DNA of 10,201 bases from Legionellales bacterium UBA2469 (GTDB lineage Bacteria; Pseudomonadota; Gammaproteobacteria; Legionellales; Legionellaceae). Every line of letters begins with the position of its first letter. Position 1 is the stretch's first letter. Made by a program: the position numbers and the translations under genes. Shown here piece after piece: positions 5,660-10,201 of this stretch. Location: NCBI GenBank assembly GCA_002342175.1, contig DDPL01000031.1, positions 31,761 to 41,961 of the forward strand. The letters are read 5' to 3'. The notes below the pieces were generated by a model. The model saw only the letters and a program-made list of their open reading frames with translations. It did not search any database and had not been told where the DNA came from.

Positions 5660-8245
5660 ATGAGATTTGATCGATTAACATCCTCTTTTCAACACGCCAT
5701 TGCAGATGCACAATCCAATGCCATTGGATTTGAACATAGCGTAATAGAGCCTGAACATCTTTTAATGGCACTGATTGATGACCCGAATGGCACTTGCAAA
5801 CCTTTATTAGCCAAATCAAATGTCAATATTGCCGAACTCAAATCTAAATTACAAAAACGTTTGCTTGAATTCCCGAAAGTCAGTGGTCAACAAGCCGATA
5901 TTCATGTATCCAACCATCTCATGCGTATGCTTAATCAAACCGACAAATTGGCGCAACAACATCAAGATCAATACGTACCCAGCGAATGGTTTATCTTAGC
6001 TGCCGCACAAGATAACAGTACCATTGGTGAAATTTTAAAAGAATGTGGTGCAAAATCCAGTGTGATTGAAAACAACATCATGACTCTTCGCGCGGGGGAA
6101 AGTGTTCAAGATCCCAATGCAGAAGAATCGCGACAAGCTCTAAAAAAATACACCATTGACCTCACAGAACAAGCTGAAAGCGGTAAACTCGACCCTGTCA
6201 TTGGTCGCGATGATGAAATTCGACGCACTATTCAAGTCTTACAACGCCGTACCAAAAACAATCCCGTTTTAATTGGTGAACCAGGTGTCGGAAAAACAGC
6301 CATTGTGGAAGGTTTAGCACAACGCATCATTAATGGCGAAGTTCCTGAAGGCTTAAAAAATAAACGTCTACTTTCCCTCGACATGGGAGCCTTAATTGCC
6401 GGTGCTAAATTTCGAGGCGAATTTGAAGAACGCTTAAAAGCGGTCCTCAATGACTTGGCCAAGCAAGAAGGTCAAATTATTCTCTTTATTGATGAATTAC
6501 ATACCATGGTTGGTGCCGGTAAAGCGGAAGGCGCCATGGACGCGGGCAACATGTTAAAACCTGCACTTGCACGTGGAGAACTCCATTGTATCGGTGCAAC
6601 CACATTAGATGAGTATCGCCAATATATTGAAAAGGATGCAGCCCTTGAAAGACGTTTTCAAAAGGTATTAGTGCAAGAGCCGAATGTTGAAGACACCATT
6701 GCGATTTTACGCGGCCTTAAAGAAAAATATGAAGTGCATCATGGTGTAGAAATTACCGATCCGGCCATTGTGGGTGCTGCAACCTTATCCCATCGATATA
6801 TTACCGATAGACAATTGCCTGATAAAGCCATCGATTTAATCGATGAAGCCGCCAGTCAGATTCGTATGGAAATTGACTCAAAACCAGAAAGTTTGGATAA
6901 ACTCGAACGTCGTTTGATTCAATTAAAAATTGAGCGTGAAGCCTTAAAAAAAGAAACCGATGAGGCTTCTAAAAAGCGCAAAGATGATTTGGAAAAACAC
7001 ATTAATGAACTTGAAAAACAATATGCCGATTTAGATGAGATTTGGAAAAGCGAAAAAGCAGTTCTCCAAGGTGCAACTCACATCAAAGAAGCCTTAGAAA
7101 AGGCCAAAATGGAATTAGAAGCGGCGCGGCGCAGCGGTGATTTAACCAAAATGTCAGAGTTGCAATATGGCAAAATTCCAGAACTTGAAAAACAGCTCAA
7201 TCAGTTCAATTCTGCAGAGCACAAAGAACATAAACTGGTTCGTAACAGAGTCACCGAAGAAGAAATTGCTGAAATTGTATCAAAATGGACAGGCATTCCG
7301 GTTTCGAAAATGCTTGAAGGTGAAAAAGAAAAACTCCTTCATATGGAAGACATGTTGCACACTAAACTCATTGGCCAAGATGAAGCTGTTAGTGCCGTTG
7401 CCAATGCCATTCGACGCTCTCGCGCAGGACTTTCAGATCCAAATAAACCCATTGGTTCATTCATGTTTCTAGGCCCTACAGGTGTCGGTAAAACCGAGTT
7501 ATGTAAAGCACTGGCAACCTTTATGTTTGATACCGTTGAAGCCATGGTTCGAATTGACATGTCTGAGTATATGGAAAAACATGCGGTGGCTCGTTTAATT
7601 GGAGCGCCTCCTGGTTATGTGGGTTATGAAGAAGGCGGTTATTTAACCGAAGCCATTCGACGTCGCCCCTACTCTGTGATTTTATTTGATGAAATTGAGA
7701 AAGCACATCCGGATGTCTTTAATGTGCTTTTACAAGTTTTAGATGATGGCCGTTTAACCGATAGCCAAGGTCGAACCGTTGATTTTAGAAATACCGTTGT
7801 GGTCATGACATCCAACATTGGTTCACACCTCATTCAAGAAATGGGCGGTAAGGAACCCTATCAAACCATTAAAAATCAAGTCATGGATATGGTCGCAAAA
7901 CAATTTAGACCGGAGTTTATTAATCGGATTGATGAAAGTGTCGTCTTCCATTCATTAACCTCTGCACAAATTAAACAAATTGCCCAAATCCAAATTTCAC
8001 AATTACAATCCCGTTTATCACATCAAGATATTCAGTTGGATGTACATAGCAGTGTCTTAGATTATTTGGTAGAAATTGGCTTTGATCCTGTTTATGGCGC
8101 AAGACCTTTAAAACGCATTATTGAGCACAAATTGGTCAATCCCTTGGCTCAAGAGATTCTAAGCGGCAAAATTCACCCAAGAGATAAAGTCATTCCCGAA
8201 CTCAAAGGTGGTGAGATTTCATTTAAAGTGCAAAAAAGCAAATAA
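5660..8245 (+). CDS. clpB: ATP-dependent protein disaggregase ClpB (Hsp100)
   Basis: 861 residues, full length (E. coli ClpB has 857). The hexameric AAA+ machine pulls polypeptides out of aggregates together with DnaK/DnaJ/GrpE. Order of parts: N-terminal Clp repeat domain (1-145); first ATPase domain with Walker A GEPGVGKT (206-213) and Walker B ILFIDE (274-279); coiled-coil middle domain (about 405-525), rich in Glu/Lys; second ATPase domain with Walker A GPTGVGKT (605-612), Walker B ILFDEIE (674-680) and pore loop GYVGYEEGG (652-660). Arg331/Arg332 and Arg756 are the expected arginine fingers, and GARPLKR (813-819) is sensor 2. One detail differs: the first pore loop reads KFRG, with Phe251 where E. 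coli has Tyr251, still aromatic. The start is preceded by a purine-rich AGAGAGA. Transcription is probably heat-shock controlled (promoter at 5590-5617). Confidence 0.98.
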   Translation: MRFDRLTSSFQHAIADAQSNAIGFEHSVIEPEHLLMALIDDPNGTCKPLLAKSNVNIAELKSKLQKRLLEFPKVSGQQADIHVSNHLMRMLNQTDKLAQQHQDQYVPSEWFILAAAQDNSTIGEILKECGAKSSVIENNIMTLRAGESVQDPNAEESRQALKKYTIDLTEQAESGKLDPVIGRDDEIRRTIQVLQRRTKNNPVLIGEPGVGKTAIVEGLAQRIINGEVPEGLKNKRLLSLDMGALIAGAKFRGEFEERLKAVLNDLAKQEGQIILFIDELHTMVGAGKAEGAMDAGNMLKPALARGELHCIGATTLDEYRQYIEKDAALERRFQKVLVQEPNVEDTIAILRGLKEKYEVHHGVEITDPAIVGAATLSHRYITDRQLPDKAIDLIDEAASQIRMEIDSKPESLDKLERRLIQLKIEREALKKETDEASKKRKDDLEKHINELEKQYADLDEIWKSEKAVLQGATHIKEALEKAKMELEAARRSGDLTKMSELQYGKIPELEKQLNQFNSAEHKEHKLVRNRVTEEEIAEIVSKWTGIPVSKMLEGEKEKLLHMEDMLHTKLIGQDEAVSAVANAIRRSRAGLSDPNKPIGSFMFLGPTGVGKTELCKALATFMFDTVEAMVRIDMSEYMEKHAVARLIGAPPGYVGYEEGGYLTEAIRRRPYSVILFDEIEKAHPDVFNVLLQVLDDGRLTDSQGRTVDFRNTVVVMTSNIGSHLIQEMGGKEPYQTIKNQVMDMVAKQFRPEFINRIDESVVFHSLTSAQIKQIAQIQISQLQSRLSHQDIQLDVHSSVLDYLVEIGFDPVYGARPLKRIIEHKLVNPLAQEILSGKIHPRDKVIPELKGGEISFKVQKSK

Positions 8246-8247
8246 AC

Positions 8248-9411
8248 CTATGGCTGCTTGTAATTCGGCTGTTGAACTTCTTCAACAACCGAATTTGGGC
8301 TTTCATTTGATAACCGGGATTTAAAATCAGCAGTGACATTTCGATAAACGGCTAAATCTTCTGGTTTTTTTAAGGGTGGCGCATCTCTTTCTTCAAGGAT
8401 ATGATTAATGCGTGCCAATAATGTCTTTTGCGCAAATACCTCATGAATAAACTCCGTTGGCATCTTGGGAAAATTCTCGAGACCTCGCGACACGACATTT
8501 TCATCCCGTATCAACAATGCACGAAGCCACTTTGATTCCTCTGGAAACGATTGTGAAAGACGTTCTAATGTTTCCCGACATTCCATTTGCTCAGGATTTA
8601 ACTTAAACATATTTGATTTATCATGGGCAATCGATAACTCTTGTAAATACGATAACGCAAGTGGTGCGATAATCCCGTTGAGATTTTGCATCTCTTGGCG
8701 TGAGCCCTCTAAAATATCTAATCCAAACTTCCCAAAATTCATCAGCAGTTCAACTTGTTGGGATGCATTTAAGCTCGACAATAAAAAGCCCAATGGGTAT
8801 CCCTGTGCAACCCATTCTTTCTTTTCCTCCAAACTTAAATCTTTAATCTCTTTCACTGCATGATAAGTGTTCACGGGCAACTGTTTGGATTGCTCTAAAA
8901 TTTCTTGCATTTGAGGATCTTGATTCAAGGTATGATTAGGAATCGCTTCTTTTAAATAATCGAGATAATCAACACAAATTTTGCTACCATGGGAATAAAA
9001 TCCCCCATTTTTTTCAAAATTCAGCACACTAAACTCATCATAATGTGGTGAGCCCATAACACTGGAAAAATGCACATAAAAATCCTTTTGGATGGCTTTA
9101 AAATCATTTATATCCAAAGGTCGAAAGAGCTTAAACTCAACATGATGTTGACTGACAAATTCAAACAGTCGATGTTCAATCGTCTCTAAGGTACTGCCTC
9201 GCAAACAATCCAAAAACGCCCTACGCAAATCGGTATTTTGCAGCAATAAACCAAAATTTTGATAGCCAATATCGTGTTGATGACAATACATATTAATTTC
9301 AGCCAAATAAAACTGAACGGTGATGCTTAATCTATCTGTTTCCTGACTTCCATCAAATTTTTGTTGAAAGGGACCGCGTGGTACCATATTAAATAATTCA
9401 GGTGCAGCCAA
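8248..9411 (-). CDS. Unrecognised protein, 5' end uncertain and probably truncated
   Basis: 387 residues if read from the TTG at 9409-9411. I do not recognise the family. It looks soluble and largely helical, with no clear membrane segment or signal peptide, a charged helical middle (about 160-320) and a Pro/Asn/Gln-rich tail ending NYKQP. An ATG at 9385-9387 (MVPRGP) is the first conventional start, but the frame stays open upstream to 9501. The extra 30 codons read like genuine protein (for example FLRLLNDYRL running straight into AAPELFNM), yet they contain no ATG, GTG or TTG and end at a TAA (9502-9504). No ribosome binding site precedes the TTG or ATG. I infer that the original N-terminus is missing. 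Its stop lies two bases from the clpB stop. An effector-like role in a host-associated bacterium is conceivable but unsupported. Confidence 0.6.
   Translation of the reverse strand: MAAPELFNMVPRGPFQQKFDGSQETDRLSITVQFYLAEINMYCHQHDIGYQNFGLLLQNTDLRRAFLDCLRGSTLETIEHRLFEFVSQHHVEFKLFRPLDINDFKAIQKDFYVHFSSVMGSPHYDEFSVLNFEKNGGFYSHGSKICVDYLDYLKEAIPNHTLNQDPQMQEILEQSKQLPVNTYHAVKEIKDLSLEEKKEWVAQGYPLGFLLSSLNASQQVELLMNFGKFGLDILEGSRQEMQNLNGIIAPLALSYLQELSIAHDKSNMFKLNPEQMECRETLERLSQSFPEESKWLRALLIRDENVVSRGLENFPKMPTEFIHEVFAQKTLLARINHILEERDAPPLKKPEDLAVYRNVTADFKSRLSNESPNSVVEEVQQPNYKQP
8262..8295 (+). terminator. Strong hairpin, likely clpB terminator, inside the convergent gene
   Basis: Two 14-base arms, AATTCGG-c-TGTTGA and its partner, pair around the four-base loop CTTC (8277-8280) in the segment 8262-8295. 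There is a single C/A mismatch (8269/8288), with seven pairs on each side of it. It starts 17 bp after the clpB stop. The following plus-strand bases (TTTGGGCTTTCATTT) are only partly T-rich. The hairpin falls in the coding 3' end of the opposing gene. Confidence 0.55.
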
Positions 9412-9854
9412 ACGGTAATCATTTAGCAGTCGAAGAAAATACTTTTCATGAAAATGATTGGGGTTCAGAATATTATGAAACTCGTCTAGAGTATAAAATA
9501 TTTAAACAAGTATTTGTTCCTTTTAGTTCTAAGAGTTTTGGAGAAAATGATCGACTAATTAAGCATTTAACAAGTAATGTCAAAGGTTTATTATTTAATT
9601 TTACAGCTTTCCTTGAAGCTAATGGTTTAAATGATTTCCTTATTTCACAACTTCTCAGTCCTTTTATAATTGCAAAAAGTGCGGTTGGACTCAGCTTTGA
9701 TTTAACCATACTGGCGTTAAGCTTGGTCACAAGAAGTTTAACAACTTTATTTTACATGGCAAGCTACCAAGTGTTTGGGGCGCCTAATAAAGATACATCA
9801 TCTCCTTCCGACCTCGAGAAATATTTATCTTATTCGAGTAACAGAGGATATTAA
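9402..9854 (+). CDS. Unrecognised short protein or gene fragment with C-terminal hydrophobic region
   Basis: 150 residues if read from a GTG at 9402; the frame is open from 9393, after a TAA at 9390-9392. No in-frame ATG occurs until codon 119, and no ribosome binding site precedes the GTG, so the natural start is probably lost. The N-terminal third is polar. From about residue 62 it is hydrophobic and helical, with one or two possible membrane segments between about 82 and 125 (LLSPFIIAKSAVGLSFDLTI, then ALSLVTRSLTTLFYMASY). A polar tail, DTSSPSDLEKYLSYSSNRGY, closes the protein. I do not recognise the family. The gene has its own strong terminator right behind the stop codon, which argues that the 3' end belongs to a real gene. 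It overlaps head to head with the unrecognised minus-strand gene by about 100 bp, which makes it likely that at least one of the two is a remnant. Confidence 0.45.
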   Translation: MQPNGNHLAVEENTFHENDWGSEYYETRLEYKIFKQVFVPFSSKSFGENDRLIKHLTSNVKGLLFNFTAFLEANGLNDFLISQLLSPFIIAKSAVGLSFDLTILALSLVTRSLTTLFYMASYQVFGAPNKDTSSPSDLEKYLSYSSNRGY

Positions 9855-9860
9855 TAATCC

Positions 9861-9900
9861 AGACGCTGGGCTCTAATGACTCAGCGTTTTTTTATTTTTT
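9861..9900 (+). terminator. Rho-independent terminator
   Basis: ACGCTGGG (9863-9870) pairs with CTCAGCGT (9880-9887), including one G-U pair, around a nine-base loop. An uninterrupted T7, an A and a T6 follow (9887-9900, counting the last stem base). It lies 7 bp after the stop codon of the plus-strand fragment. On the minus strand the hairpin is not followed by T, so it acts only for plus-strand transcripts. Confidence 0.88.
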
Positions 9901-9945
9901 TATAAAAAAATTTTTGGTCATATTCATTAAGAAATAATATGTTTA

Positions 9946-10086
9946 TTAGGCATGAAAGTGTTCTATCCAAATCAAGTAATCACTTGCAATTCTTTTGGAA
10001 AGGTACTTAAAATCCTGTTCATTGACGCCAATCCAATAGTTATGTTCTGCATTTGCACGACTGGAAAAAATTTGAAAAAGCACCAT
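9946..10086 (-). CDS. Small ORF behind kdsB, 46 residues, unknown function
   Basis: The minus strand carries an ATG (10084-10086) opening a frame of 46 codons up to TAA (9946-9948). The product starts MVLFQIFSSRANAEHN, continues YWIGVNEQDFKYLSKR and ends SDYLIWIEHFHA. It has a mixed, protein-like composition with several aromatic residues and no clear membrane segment. I recognise no family. It begins 14 bp after the stop codon of the kdsB-like gene on the same strand, so it would be read as the last gene of that transcript. There is no good ribosome binding site; a TTG immediately before the ATG is an alternative start. It may be a true small protein, the 3' remnant of a longer gene, or chance. 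A 6-bp AT-rich hairpin (CATATT/AATATG, 9919-9941) lies downstream. Confidence 0.45.
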   Translation of the reverse strand: MVLFQIFSSRANAEHNYWIGVNEQDFKYLSKRIASDYLIWIEHFHA

Positions 10087-10100
10087 CAATCACATGATTA

Positions 10101-10201
10101 TTAAGATGCAAAAGTCTCAAATCGCTTTAAATCATCCATGGTATTGATATCCTGTCCAGGAACTTCATGCGCCTGTTGCATTTGAATACGCATGCCTAAC
10201 C
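10101..10201 (-). CDS. kdsB: 3-deoxy-manno-octulosonate cytidylyltransferase (CMP-KDO synthetase), C-terminal end only
   Basis: The last 32 codons of a gene that enters from the right edge, ending in TAA (10101-10103). The residues LGMRIQMQQAHEVPGQDINT and then MDDLKRFETFAS match the C-terminus of KdsB proteins. In those, a short beta strand is followed by the conserved pattern EVPG-x-x-(V/I)-(D/N)-T-x-(E/D)-DL before the last helix (E. coli: EVPGTGVDTPEDL). KdsB activates KDO with CTP so that it can be added to lipid A, an essential step in LPS biosynthesis. Only the final strand and helix are visible and no active-site residue is included, so related CMP-sugar synthetases cannot be fully excluded. 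Confidence 0.75.
   Translation of the reverse strand, partial: LGMRIQMQQAHEVPGQDINTMDDLKRFETFAS

Noticed and set aside
8465..8863. 132-codon plus-strand open frame within the 387-residue minus-strand gene
   Set aside because: Composition is Ser/Arg/Asn-rich and unlike a natural protein, it has no ribosome binding site, and it is antisense to a longer, better-looking frame.
9473..9730. 85-codon minus-strand open frame opposite the plus-strand fragment, considered as the missing 5' part of the orphan gene
   Set aside because: Its sequence (many Lys, Ser and Leu, no helical pattern) does not look like a continuation of the orphan protein, and it stops in the overlap region in another frame. 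No frameshift joins them convincingly.

Overview
The window looks like a chromosomal segment of an AT-rich gammaproteobacterium. The evidence is a Fis protein, the suhB/trmJ/isc neighbourhood known from Escherichia coli, a heat-shock (sigma-32 type) promoter in front of clpB, and the end of an LPS gene that looks like kdsB. A host-associated lineage such as Legionellales is possible, but the sequence does not prove it. I saw no tRNA, CRISPR array, insertion sequence or phage gene.

Left part (1-2816, minus strand): reading from right to left, trmJ (tRNA methyltransferase), iscS-like cysteine desulfurase, an IscA/SufA-type Fe-S carrier, fis, and finally the first ~53 nt of RNase P RNA (rnpB), cut off by the window edge. 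trmJ and iscS overlap by one base (TAATG). The genes iscR and iscU, normally in this cluster, are absent, and the desulfurase lacks the usual IscS C-terminal tail.

Middle (2817-5658): suhB diverges from trmJ, as in E. coli. It is followed by a two-gene cassette of a four-helix membrane protein (DUF2975 type) and a small Cro/CI-type regulator. On the opposite strand lies a half-size SppA (S49) membrane peptidase. It diverges from clpB over an 80-bp gap in which a good sigma-32 promoter for clpB lies on top of a sigma-70-like promoter for sppA.

Right part (5660-10201): full-length clpB ends two bases from the stop of an unrecognised convergent gene (387 residues or more), and clpB's likely terminator hairpin lies inside that gene's 3' end. 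Beyond it are two head-to-head open frames, neither with a credible start codon and overlapping over ~100 bp. This is the oddest place in the window and looks like a deletion or fusion junction. The plus-strand fragment ends at a strong terminator. After it, on the minus strand, come an unannotated 46-residue ORF and the C-terminal end of a kdsB-like gene.

Most genes are housekeeping: RNA processing and modification, Fe-S assembly, nucleoid organisation, protein disaggregation and envelope maintenance. The accessory or poorly known parts are the DUF2975/Xre cassette, the orphan gene pair at 8248-9854, and the small ORF behind kdsB. No clearly new multi-gene system could be demonstrated.
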